Counted from the first letter of the stretch, positions 1 through 6,376 are shown. The stretch: 7,756 bases of DNA from an uncultured Bacillota bacterium (GCA_946546075.1 CAMNNV010000052.1:1-7756), one strand, 5' to 3'. Notes: generated from the letters alone by a model not told the origin. Program-made: numbers and translations.

Positions 1-715
1 GTCTAAACACCACTGCCCCGTGGAGTTTGCTCCCGTCCGGGCTCTTTATGGCGACAATGTGTGCCCCGTCTTCCTTCGCGTACTCCAGAAGCACGCTGCT
101 GGCTGACGGGATCTCATTTTTATAAACGATCTCTATGTCGCTGTAGGTGTCCCAGTACAGCTCATTTTCTAAGCCTTCCCGGGCGATCTCCATATAGGTG
201 GAGTTGTGGACGTGCCCGTTGTAATCGTCCATGCAGCGATACGTCTCGATCACCCTGGTGGACGTCGGTTCGATGCTGAATTTGCGCGGGTTGATATACT
301 TGTAGTCCGGGAAATTCTTCTCATCCACCGTCCCGAACCCCTCCATGAGTTCGTCTGTCATGCGAAGAGGATTGCCGGTTTCCCCGTCGATGGCGATCCA
401 GATGGCGGAGCCCTTCGCTACGATTTCATCCCCAAGATATACGAGGTATTCGCGCTCCGAGCGGACCTTGGAATATCCGCTGACCCACGTGACGACCCGC
501 AGGGTGCTGAACATTTCAGGCCTTCTGATCACCTGCATCTTGTAATTCATCGCCATCCATGAAACAGGGCTGATTCCTGAAGTGGCCGTGTGCCCCACCG
601 TCTTCCCGTGGAGCATCGTAATGTTAGAAAACATCTCAAGAAGTGCTCTGTCGGTCAGTTTCTTGTTCATGTCTACATCCATGGCACCTGCAAAAAACTC
701 TTTCTCAAACTTCAT
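1..715 (-). CDS. Acyl-ACP thioesterase (FatA/FatB-like), 3' end cut by window edge
   Basis: Hydrolyses acyl-acyl carrier protein to free fatty acid in the cytoplasm. The 238 visible residues fit the bacterial branch of the plant FatA/FatB family (double hotdog fold). In the first hotdog, the stretch TWVSGYSKVRSEREYLVYL (residues 76-94), followed by AIWIAID (104-110) and GETGNPLRM, is typical. In the second, D164-Y-N166-G-H168-V-H-N171 matches the plant DxNxHVNN active-site block, so the predicted catalytic residues are D164, N166 and H168. The usual length is about 240-260 residues, so only a short C-terminal piece should be missing. The ATG at 713-715 is chosen because AAGGAGAA (721-728) sits 5 bases upstream. 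The gene begins 20 bases after the stop of the fibronectin-like protein gene and is probably co-transcribed with it and nhaC. A free fatty acid role in membrane composition or export is inference. Confidence 0.88.
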   Translation of the reverse strand, partial: MKFEKEFFAGAMDVDMNKKLTDRALLEMFSNITMLHGKTVGHTATSGISPVSWMAMNYKMQVIRRPEMFSTLRVVTWVSGYSKVRSEREYLVYLGDEIVAKGSAIWIAIDGETGNPLRMTDELMEGFGTVDEKNFPDYKYINPRKFSIEPTSTRVIETYRCMDDYNGHVHNSTYMEIAREGLENELYWDTYSDIEIVYKNEIPSASSVLLEYAKEDGAHIVAIKSPDGSKLHGAVVFR

Positions 716-735
716 GTGTGTTCTCCTTAAAAATA

Positions 736-1833
736 TCAGTTATCGTAGTCGACAAATACCGTGCCTTTCTTCTTATCGAGGTCGACCCTCAGCTCTGTCC
801 AGCCGAAGACCTCGATATCATACTCTACACCATACCCTTCGTCCCCCACTGTGAGGCTGCCTTGCGGCTGATCCAGCTCCGGCAGATCCCCCTTCTTGCA
901 GGTGAATGTGAGTGTCTCTTTTTCGCCTGCCGCGATGACGGCGTCTTTATCGATCGTCAGTTCATAGCTGACGGTCTTGCCTTTTTTGTTCTTTGTCGCG
1001 AAGACGGTGCGGGTCCCCTTATCGATCTTGAGCCCCGCATTATATTTATGGCTCTTTACCGTGAGGGTAAGAGTGTCCCCTTCCGTTTTGAACTTGGTGA
1101 CTTCGTACTGTCCGATGAAGTTCACTGCCGCAAGCTGCAGGCTCTCCGAGTACTCGGATACGATGCGCTCCCCGTTCTCCTCTGCGAACGTGCGGGCTTT
1201 GTACGTATAGGATGTGCCCGGCTTTACGGATGTATCGTGCAGATCAAAGGCTTCCGCGCTGCCCCCTTCGGGGATCTCCGGTTCGACGCGCTCGAACTTC
1301 TTATCGCCCTTCGCTTTGCGATATAACTCGACACCATCCGCATCCATACCGCCATCCTTTTGGACGTAAAGATAGATGCACTGCGGACTGTTCTCGTCGT
1401 TCTCACCGTAGCCGCCGTTGAGCAGTTCGGGCTTGGCAAGTCCCGCACATTCATACTGCGTGACGTTCTTATCGAAATTGTCGCACAGCAGCTTATCCTT
1501 GCCATATCCTTTTATGACATACGTGTAGTAGTGCCCGTTCTCCACTTTCTCATCATCGAATGAGGCGTGAAAGGCGGATACGCTGCCGATCTTATCGTAT
1601 TTTTTGAAAGGGACGTTGTCCGATGTATAGATTTCCCCTGTGATGTCCGTCCTGTAGATGTCGTAGTGGAAGACGCCCCACTTCCTGTCCCATTTGACAT
1701 GGATCTTCCCCGGGTGGGAAGTCGTCTCGTAGCTCGTTTTGACGACTTTGTTTCCGCCGTATGCGTACAGCAATCCTGCGGTCAGGATGGCTGCAAGTAT
1801 CAGCAGTACGGATACCCGCAATATACGCTTCAA
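736..1833 (-). CDS. Membrane-anchored or secreted protein with fibronectin-III-like domains, function unknown
   Basis: A 365-residue protein that I do not recognise by name. Residues 7-26 are a hydrophobic segment after a short basic start (MKR), either a signal anchor or an uncleaved signal peptide. There is no lipobox cysteine. The rest is polar and lysine/glutamate rich with beta-sandwich character. Residues ~36-112 resemble a fibronectin type III unit (YDIYRTD, then SFDDEKVENGHYYTYVIKGY). Residues ~133-235 look like a second unit (VELYRKAKGDKKFERV, then PGTSYTYKART). Residues ~236-345 may be a third beta domain. The start is TTG (1831-1833): it follows the nhaC TAG directly, no upstream start is possible in this frame, and AAGGAAGG (1842-1849) lies 8 bases before it. 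The domain make-up suggests adhesion, substrate binding or envelope structure outside the membrane, but no catalytic motif is visible. Its place between an antiporter and a thioesterase gives no clear role. Confidence 0.8.
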   Translation of the reverse strand: MKRILRVSVLLILAAILTAGLLYAYGGNKVVKTSYETTSHPGKIHVKWDRKWGVFHYDIYRTDITGEIYTSDNVPFKKYDKIGSVSAFHASFDDEKVENGHYYTYVIKGYGKDKLLCDNFDKNVTQYECAGLAKPELLNGGYGENDENSPQCIYLYVQKDGGMDADGVELYRKAKGDKKFERVEPEIPEGGSAEAFDLHDTSVKPGTSYTYKARTFAEENGERIVSEYSESLQLAAVNFIGQYEVTKFKTEGDTLTLTVKSHKYNAGLKIDKGTRTVFATKNKKGKTVSYELTIDKDAVIAAGEKETLTFTCKKGDLPELDQPQGSLTVGDEGYGVEYDIEVFGWTELRVDLDKKKGTVFVDYDN

Positions 1834-3147
1834 CTATCTCGCCTTCCTTCTCGGGCCTACTATGATGGAAATAATAACTGCGATGAGCAGGAATCCCTGG
1901 TAGAACAGGAACGGCACGATGGTGATGCTTCCGATCCCTGCGATACCTGCTGCGATGAGCAGCTGTGCACCGTATGGGATGATGCCCTGCCAGATGCAGG
2001 AGAATATATCAAGTATAGACGCAGCTCTTGCAGGAGGAACGTCGAATTCTTCGCTTACGTTCTTAGCCAGAGGTCCAGCCATTACGATGGCTACCGTGTT
2101 GTTCGCTGTAGCGATGTCCATGATGGAAACCAGGACACCGATACCAAGTTCTCCGCCTCTTCTGCTCTTGAATCCTCTGCGGATGAGATTCAATATGAAT
2201 TCAAAACCTCCGAACTCCTTCATCAGAGCTCCGATGGATGCTACGAGGATCGTTACGATCATTGTCTCGAACATGCCCTTTGTTCCCTCGCCCATTGCGC
2301 TGAGCGCAGTGCTGACGGTAAGGGATTTCGTCAGGATACCTGTGATCATACTGAGGATCGTACCGCATCCGAGAACGATGAATACATTTACACCGCAAAG
2401 TGCTGCGATCAGTACTACGAAGTACGGCATAGCCTGCCAGAAGTTGAAATCGAAGTGCTCCAGCTGAGCTCCCGTATTTCTCAGGCATACGACCACGAGA
2501 AGAATGAGAGTCGCAATGGCTGCAGGAAGAGCGATCCTGAAGTTTGCTCTGAACTTCTCTTTCATCTCGATGCCCTGTGTCTTCGTCGCTGCGATGGTCG
2601 TATCACTGATGAATGACAGGTTGTCACCAAACATTGCGCCGCCGACTACCGTTGCAACACAGAAAGCCAGGTTGAGGTTCGCATCGTTTGCGACACTCAT
2701 TGCGATCGGTGTGAGAACGGTGATCGTTCCGCAGGATGTACCCATGGCCATGGATATGATACAAGCGATGATGAACAGTCCCGGTATCGCAAAGCCTGAC
2801 GGTATGATATTCAGGAACATGTGCGCCGTACTTTCTGCACCGCCTGCTGCTCCTGCCACGCCGCTGAATGCGCCGGCCAGCAGGAATATGTAAAGCATGA
2901 TGGTGATGTTATCATCCCCGATGCCCTTGGCACATGCCGAGATCTTCTCGTCGAAAGGAAGATCCTTGTTCTGGATGAATGCCACTGCAAGTGCGATCAT
3001 GAATGCCACGACAACTGACATGACATAGAATCCCATGCCGCCCTCAACAGGGTTTATGTACTCGTAATAGATACCACTTCCCAGATAGACCACCAGGAAG
3101 ATGATGATCGGCAGTAACGCCAGACCGTTAGGTTGTTTCTTTTCCAT
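1834..3147 (-). CDS. nhaC: NhaC-family Na+/H+ antiporter
   Basis: Integral membrane antiporter that expels Na+ (or exchanges other substrates) against H+, giving pH and sodium homeostasis. The 437-residue length and about 10-12 hydrophobic segments fit the family. The most diagnostic block is GDNLSFISDTTIAATKTQG at residues 174-192. Other family-like stretches are MGTSCGTITVLTPIA (135-149), the intramembrane DIATANNTVAIV (344-355) and DIFSCIWQGIIPYGAQLL (380-397). The ATG at 3145-3147 has AAGGAG (3156-3161) 8 bases upstream. The gene is first in an operon with the fibronectin-like protein and the thioesterase, driven by an extended -10 promoter at 3187-3195. NhaC relatives include malate-lactate and amino-acid antiporters, so the true substrate is not certain; the family call is firm. 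Confidence 0.93.
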   Translation of the reverse strand: MEKKQPNGLALLPIIIFLVVYLGSGIYYEYINPVEGGMGFYVMSVVVAFMIALAVAFIQNKDLPFDEKISACAKGIGDDNITIMLYIFLLAGAFSGVAGAAGGAESTAHMFLNIIPSGFAIPGLFIIACIISMAMGTSCGTITVLTPIAMSVANDANLNLAFCVATVVGGAMFGDNLSFISDTTIAATKTQGIEMKEKFRANFRIALPAAIATLILLVVVCLRNTGAQLEHFDFNFWQAMPYFVVLIAALCGVNVFIVLGCGTILSMITGILTKSLTVSTALSAMGEGTKGMFETMIVTILVASIGALMKEFGGFEFILNLIRRGFKSRRGGELGIGVLVSIMDIATANNTVAIVMAGPLAKNVSEEFDVPPARAASILDIFSCIWQGIIPYGAQLLIAAGIAGIGSITIVPFLFYQGFLLIAVIISIIVGPRRKAR

Positions 3148-3155
3148 TTTGAATT

Positions 3156-3161
3156 CTCCTT
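3156..3161 (-). promoter_or_regulatory. Ribosome binding site of nhaC
   Basis: AAGGAG on the minus strand, 8 bases before the ATG at 3145-3147. It fixes the start of the antiporter gene. Confidence 0.85.
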
Positions 3162-3186
3162 GCTGCTGAATAATCGTGTAAAGTTA

Positions 3187-3195
3187 ATTATATCA
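3187..3195 (-). promoter_or_regulatory. Extended -10 promoter of the nhaC operon
   Basis: The minus strand reads TGATATAAT, a perfect extended -10 element (TGn plus TATAAT, hexamer at 3187-3192). A TTGACT occurs upstream, but its 21-base spacer is too long for a standard -35, so the promoter probably relies on the TG extension. Predicted transcription start is around 3180, giving a leader of about 30-35 bases. It lies just downstream of the nrdG terminator, so the antiporter operon is independent of the nrd operon. Confidence 0.7.
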
Positions 3196-3217
3196 CAGAT
3201 GCCAATGGTTGGAAGTC

Positions 3218-3259
3218 AAAAAAATTCAGAAAACCCCAAGAACCTAATCTTGAGGTTTT
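3218..3259 (-). terminator. Intrinsic terminator of the nrdD-nrdG operon
   Basis: On the minus strand, AAAACCTCAAGA (3248-3259) pairs with TCTTGGGGTTTT (3230-3241) across a 6-base loop. This gives a 12-bp stem with one T-G wobble. After five bases (CTGAA) it is followed by a run of seven T (rc of 3218-3224). It sits 38 bases beyond the nrdG stop. Its right arm and T run are close to the nhaC promoter, so the two operons are tightly packed. In the plus direction the hairpin is followed only by CATTTTTGG, and no plus-strand gene leads into it. Confidence 0.9.
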
Positions 3260-3296
3260 CATTTTTGGAAGTAATGAACTACGTCATTTCCTTATG

Positions 3297-3806
3297 TTAT
3301 ATGCCGAGCCACCGGTCGCTGCTCTCCACTACGGCTTCCCCTGCGGTCAGAGACGCTGACACATTGATGATGCGCTGGTTCCTGCTCCCCTTGAAGGCGA
3401 GTTCCAGGCTGCGCTCCGACTCTTCATAGGGACCGTCGATGAGAACATCGATGGACTCTAAGAGATCCCTGCGGGCATCCTTTGCATCATAAAGTTCTTC
3501 GAAGGTATAGCCGCTGTAGGATGCGACTTCGTAACCCGACTCTTTGAGAAGACCTGCGAACTTCGTGAATTCTTCTGCCTGCGCGAAAGGCTCACCGCCG
3601 GAAAAGGTCACGCCGTGGCAGAGAGGATTAGCCTCTACGATCTCCAGGAGCTTCTCGGGTTCGAATCCCGTTCCTCCTTCGAAGGCCCAGGTCTCCGGAT
3701 TGTGACATCCGTGGCATCTGTGAGGACAGCCCTGCGCGAAAAACGCTGTGCGTATGCCGGGGCCGTCAACGATGCTGTCTTCCTGTATTCCTGCTAAATA
3801 TATCAT
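3297..3806 (-). CDS. nrdG: Anaerobic ribonucleotide reductase activating enzyme (radical SAM)
   Basis: NrdG uses a [4Fe-4S] cluster and S-adenosylmethionine to form the 5'-deoxyadenosyl radical that abstracts hydrogen from the reductase glycine. In this 169-residue protein C27-PHR-C31-HG-C34 is the radical-SAM CxxxCxxC cluster motif. DGPGIRTAFFAQGC (14-27) precedes it, and VTFSGGEPF (66-74) is the SAM-binding GGEP block. Length is typical (about 155-175). The ATG overlaps the stop of the 55-residue upstream ORF in a TAATG junction, and no strong ribosome binding site precedes it, so it is probably translationally coupled. If the glycine radical resides in the small ORF product, that protein is the direct substrate of this enzyme, consistent with the coupling; this last point is inference. 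Confidence 0.95.
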   Translation of the reverse strand: MIYLAGIQEDSIVDGPGIRTAFFAQGCPHRCHGCHNPETWAFEGGTGFEPEKLLEIVEANPLCHGVTFSGGEPFAQAEEFTKFAGLLKESGYEVASYSGYTFEELYDAKDARRDLLESIDVLIDGPYEESERSLELAFKGSRNQRIINVSASLTAGEAVVESSDRWLGI

Positions 3807-3973
3807 TAGTGCTCAAGCCCGTGCTTTACTCTGTCTCTTTCTTCTGCGCGCTTCGCGTCGTTCCACTTGTCCATCGTTCCTACGAGATATCCTGTGATCC
3901 TGCGGATCCTCTCGAAACTAACGCCTTCTCCCATTCTCTCCTGCTTAGCAGTGATGTTGATATTCTCTGTCAT
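3806..3973 (-). CDS. Free-standing glycyl-radical domain of class III ribonucleotide reductase (small NrdD subunit)
   Basis: A 55-residue protein. Residues 21-51 (ERIRRITGYL, then VG, WN, K, E, DRVKH) match the C-terminal glycyl-radical segment of class III reductases. For comparison, as I recall it, phage T4 NrdD ends RTCGYIG...WN.K...E...RV.H. G28 in R25-I-T-G28-Y-L is the predicted radical glycine, 27 residues from the end, as usual for glycyl radical enzymes. The large NrdD chain lacks this motif, so this small chain should dock into it to complete the active site. The start at 3971-3973 has AGGAGGA (3981-3987) upstream. It is in the same frame as nrdD but separated by TAA TAG. Its stop shares one base with the nrdG ATG. 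Small clostridial ORFs labelled as anaerobic reductase at this position exist in annotations as far as I remember, but I know of no experimental study. Confidence 0.88.
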   Translation of the reverse strand: MTENINITAKQERMGEGVSFERIRRITGYLVGTMDKWNDAKRAEERDRVKHGLEH

Positions 3974-3980
3974 TTCTTTT

Positions 3981-3987
3981 TCCTCCT
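3981..3987 (-). promoter_or_regulatory. Ribosome binding site of the small glycyl-radical ORF
   Basis: AGGAGGA on the minus strand, 7 bases before the ATG at 3971-3973 and overlapping the second of two tandem stop codons (TAA at 3989-3991, TAG at 3986-3988) after nrdD. A near-perfect Shine-Dalgarno here argues that the small ORF is deliberately translated as its own protein. It does not look like a broken nrdD tail. Confidence 0.9.
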
Positions 3988-3988
3988 A

Positions 3989-6274
3989 TTATTCGATTCC
4001 CTGGAATGCCGGCATCTCAGGGTAAAGTTTCTTGAGCTGCTGTGCTCTTTCAAATGGTATCTGCTCACCTTCACGTCTTCCACATCTCGGACATACATCT
4101 CCGATGACGCCTACGTATCCGCAGACAGGGTCTCTGTCTACCGGATGGTTGATGCTGCCGTAACCTACGCCTGCATCGTGCATCCATCTTACGACGGTCT
4201 CGAATGCCTCTACGTTCTTCGCCGTATCGCCATCCAGCTCTACATAGCTGATGTGGCCGGCGTTACAAAGGGCATGGTATGGTGCTTCCAGGCGGATCTT
4301 GTCGTATGCTGAGATCGGGAACCATACCGGTACGTGGAAACTGTTGGTGTAATATTCTTTATCTGTAACTCCCTTGATCTTGCCGTATCTGTGCTGATCC
4401 TGTCTGATGAATCTGCCGGAGAGGCCTTCTGCCGGTGTGGCGAGGAGTGTGAAGTTCATCTTCAACTCCTGCGACTTGTTGTTGCAGAATTCTCTCATGT
4501 GGCCGATGATTTCAAGGCCCTTGGCTTCGGATTCTTCGGATTCTCCGTGGTGCTTGCCGTAGAGAACCGTCAGTGTTTCTGCCAGACCGATGAATCCCAT
4601 GGAGAGTGTTCCGTGCTTGAGGACTTCTCTCAGCTCATCGGTGAGCTTGAGCTTGTCGGAATCCAGCCATACGCCCTGTCCCATCAGGAACGGGAAGTTA
4701 TATACGTGCTTGCTTGCCTGTATCTCGAATCTGTCGAGGAGCTGCTGTGCCACGAGTTCCATCATAGCGTCCAGTTTCTCGTAGAAGACCTTCTCATCGC
4801 CCTTGGCTTCCAGTGCCAGTCTCGGCAGGTTGATGGATGTGAAGGACAGGTTGCCTCTTGAGAAAGCGATCTCTCTGTCAGGGTCATAGACGTTACCCAT
4901 TACCCTGGTCCTGCATCCCATGGTGGCTACCTCTGTCTCCGGTCTTCCCGGTACGTAGTACTGGAGGTTGAATGGTGCATCCAGGAACGTATAGTTCGGG
5001 AAGAGCCTCTTGGCGCTTACCTTGCAGCTCAGATGGAACAGATCGTAGTTCGGATCTTCTTTGTTGTAGTTGACGCCTTCCTTGACCTTGAAGATGTGGA
5101 TCGGGAAGATGCATGTCTCACCGTGTCCGAGGCCTGCATCCAGTGCCAACAGGATGTTCTTGATGGCCATCCTGCCCTCAGGAGTGGTGTCAGTACCGTA
5201 GTTGATGGATGAGAACGGTGTCTGTGCACCGGCTCTCGAATGCATCGTATTCAGGTTGTGTACGAGACCTTCCATGGCCTGGTACGTATCTCTGTCCGTC
5301 TTCTCAAATGACCTCTTGGCTGCTCTCTTCGCAAACTTCAGAGCTTCTTCTGTCGTTACGAAATCGTACGCCGCTGTCAGTTCTTCTGCAAAGGCGTCAC
5401 GCAGTGCATCATCGCACTCCATTCTGATGGAGATGCCGCTCTTTCTCTCTGCGGCAGCTGCCACTTCCTTCATGGTAGGAAGGACATCATCCATGTCATA
5501 CTTGTCTTCGATGATGTCTGCCATCGTTCTGATGAAGGTCTTGCGGTATGTCTTGGCAATACCCTCTGCCATAGCGTAATCGAAGTTCGGGATGGACTGT
5601 CCGCCGTGCTGGTCATTCTGGTTCGACTGGATCGCGATAGCTGCCAGTGCTGCATAGCTCTGGATGCTCTGAGGCTCTCTCAGATATCCGTGTCCAGTGG
5701 AGAAGCCATCATGGAACAGCTTCAGTATATCGATCTGACAACAAGTCGTCGTCATGGAATAAAAATCAAAGTCATGGATATGGATGTCGCCTTCGCTGTA
5801 TGCCTTCGCATGCTCCGGTCTCAGAAGGTACATCTCGTTATATGCCTTCGCACCTGCAGCACCGATCTGCAGCATAGCGCCCATAGCTGTATTACCATCT
5901 ATGTTGGCATTGTCACGCTTCATATCGCTGATGCGCGCATCCACATTGGTGATCTCATCGATGGTCTTCATCAGAGAGGTATGTGCTTCTCTGACTCTCG
6001 TTCTGTCGGATCTGTAAAGGATGTATGCCTTGGCAGCTGCCGGGAAGCCGTGATCCATCAGTTCCTTCTCTACGAAGTCCTGGATGCTCTCGATATCAGG
6101 TGCTTCTGTTACAAATTTCGCTTCCAGATCTCTCTGGACTGCGTTGGCAACATTCGCCGCATCTGATGCATCACCGTCGCTTGCAGCTGTCATTGCCTTG
6201 AGGATCGCGTTTGCGATCTTGCTCTCGTCGTACAGTACGACTCTTCCATCTCTCTTAATAATACTGTGTATCAT
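3989..6274 (-). CDS. nrdD: Anaerobic (class III) ribonucleoside-triphosphate reductase, large chain lacking the glycyl-radical tail
   Basis: Reduces ribonucleoside triphosphates to deoxy forms in anaerobic DNA synthesis. With the start at 6272-6274 it has 761 residues. An ATP-cone starts at residue 1 (SIIKRDGR at 4-11) and spans about 1-90. GDIHIHDFDFYSMTTTCC (162-179) holds the conserved first active-site cysteine region. ATMGCR (450-455) holds the predicted thiyl-radical C453. A zinc-ribbon-like end has C718 (VCGYVG), C728 and C731 (CPRCG). It ends ~30 residues later without an RxxGYL glycine motif, which is found in the next ORF instead. The start has GGAG (6281-6284) six bases upstream and the ATP-cone begins there. 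An alternative ATG at 6305-6307 adds 11 residues; the longest open frame, from 6334, would begin inside the -10 region and is rejected. Regulation by NrdR is likely from two upstream boxes. Confidence 0.94.
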   Translation of the reverse strand: MIHSIIKRDGRVVLYDESKIANAILKAMTAASDGDASDAANVANAVQRDLEAKFVTEAPDIESIQDFVEKELMDHGFPAAAKAYILYRSDRTRVREAHTSLMKTIDEITNVDARISDMKRDNANIDGNTAMGAMLQIGAAGAKAYNEMYLLRPEHAKAYSEGDIHIHDFDFYSMTTTCCQIDILKLFHDGFSTGHGYLREPQSIQSYAALAAIAIQSNQNDQHGGQSIPNFDYAMAEGIAKTYRKTFIRTMADIIEDKYDMDDVLPTMKEVAAAAERKSGISIRMECDDALRDAFAEELTAAYDFVTTEEALKFAKRAAKRSFEKTDRDTYQAMEGLVHNLNTMHSRAGAQTPFSSINYGTDTTPEGRMAIKNILLALDAGLGHGETCIFPIHIFKVKEGVNYNKEDPNYDLFHLSCKVSAKRLFPNYTFLDAPFNLQYYVPGRPETEVATMGCRTRVMGNVYDPDREIAFSRGNLSFTSINLPRLALEAKGDEKVFYEKLDAMMELVAQQLLDRFEIQASKHVYNFPFLMGQGVWLDSDKLKLTDELREVLKHGTLSMGFIGLAETLTVLYGKHHGESEESEAKGLEIIGHMREFCNNKSQELKMNFTLLATPAEGLSGRFIRQDQHRYGKIKGVTDKEYYTNSFHVPVWFPISAYDKIRLEAPYHALCNAGHISYVELDGDTAKNVEAFETVVRWMHDAGVGYGSINHPVDRDPVCGYVGVIGDVCPRCGRREGEQIPFERAQQLKKLYPEMPAFQGIE

Positions 6275-6280
6275 CTCAAA

Positions 6281-6284
6281 CTCC
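6281..6284 (-). promoter_or_regulatory. Ribosome binding site deciding the nrdD start
   Basis: GGAG (in GTGGAGTTTGAG) six bases before ATG 6272-6274. It supports a start directly at the ATP-cone rather than the upstream ATG at 6305-6307, which has only a weak AGG. Confidence 0.65.
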
Positions 6285-6322
6285 ACAAACAAACAAAATT
6301 TAGCCATATTGCCTATGCTATT

Positions 6323-6351
6323 ATTTAAACACAATATATGGGTGCTGTCAA
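6323..6351 (-). promoter_or_regulatory. Promoter of the nrdD-small ORF-nrdG operon
   Basis: On the minus strand a perfect TTGACA (6346-6351) is followed by a 17-base spacer and TTAAAT (6323-6328), with TG one base before the -10 (TGT-TTAAAT), making it an extended -10 as well. Predicted start of transcription is near 6316, leaving a leader of about 40 bases. An NrdR-like box fills the spacer exactly. Confidence 0.75.
6329..6344. promoter_or_regulatory. NrdR box, promoter-proximal
   Basis: The minus strand reads CACCCATATATTGTGT, matching the NrdR consensus acaCwAtATaTwGtgt at 12 of 16 positions, including the whole right half (AtATaTwGtgt). It occupies the spacer between -35 and -10 of the nrdD promoter, so bound NrdR, the ATP/dATP-sensing repressor of reductase genes, would block RNA polymerase. 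A partner box lies 32 bp away. Confidence 0.8.
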
Positions 6352-6371
6352 TAGGACAACACCCAATATAT
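6333..6371. repeat. Interrupted palindrome across the nrdD promoter
   Basis: GGGTGCTGTC (6340-6349) and GACAACACCC (6355-6364) are inverted copies with one mismatch around a 5-base centre. AT-rich flanks (ATATAT on both sides) extend the symmetry to about 39 bp. It is wider than the NrdR cores alone and includes the -35 element. It lies upstream of the predicted transcription start, so it would act as DNA rather than as an RNA hairpin in this operon. Confidence 0.6.
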
Positions 6372-6376
6372 GCTAC
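6361..6376. promoter_or_regulatory. NrdR box, promoter-distal
   Basis: The plus strand reads ACCCAATATATGCTAC, sharing the core CAATATATG with the proximal box. The two are in direct orientation, 32 bp start to start, about three helical turns, the arrangement typical of paired NrdR boxes. It is weaker than the proximal box (11 of 16 consensus positions). It lies just upstream of the -35. Confidence 0.72.

Noticed and set aside
206..562. A 118-codon plus-strand open frame
   Set aside because: It is antisense to the thioesterase catalytic region, whose conserved DxNxH block is on the other strand.
643..1326. A 227-codon plus-strand open frame
   Set aside because: It is the shadow of the fibronectin-like protein and thioesterase genes; it crosses their boundary and shows no domain of its own.
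1567..2616. A 349-codon plus-strand open frame opposite nhaC
   Set aside because: It is fully antisense to an unmistakable NhaC gene. Its product is rich in Cys, Asp, Tyr and Arg with no family features, and it has no credible ribosome binding site.
3986..3991. Small glycyl-radical ORF as a broken or frameshifted nrdD end
   Set aside because: Two tandem stop codons, a near-perfect ribosome binding site and an overlap with nrdG point to an evolved separate gene, not a single sequencing error or recent nonsense mutation.
4109..4129. VCGYVG in the large NrdD chain as the radical glycine
   Set aside because: It lacks the arginine of RxxGY, is paired with CPRCG as a zinc knuckle, and lies 43 residues from the end. 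The small ORF has the better motif with the full downstream pattern.
6275..6334. N-terminal extension of NrdD starting at 6334
   Set aside because: It would begin in the -35/-10 spacer of the predicted promoter, upstream of the transcription start, and the ATP-cone begins at the ATG at 6272-6274 with a good ribosome binding site.
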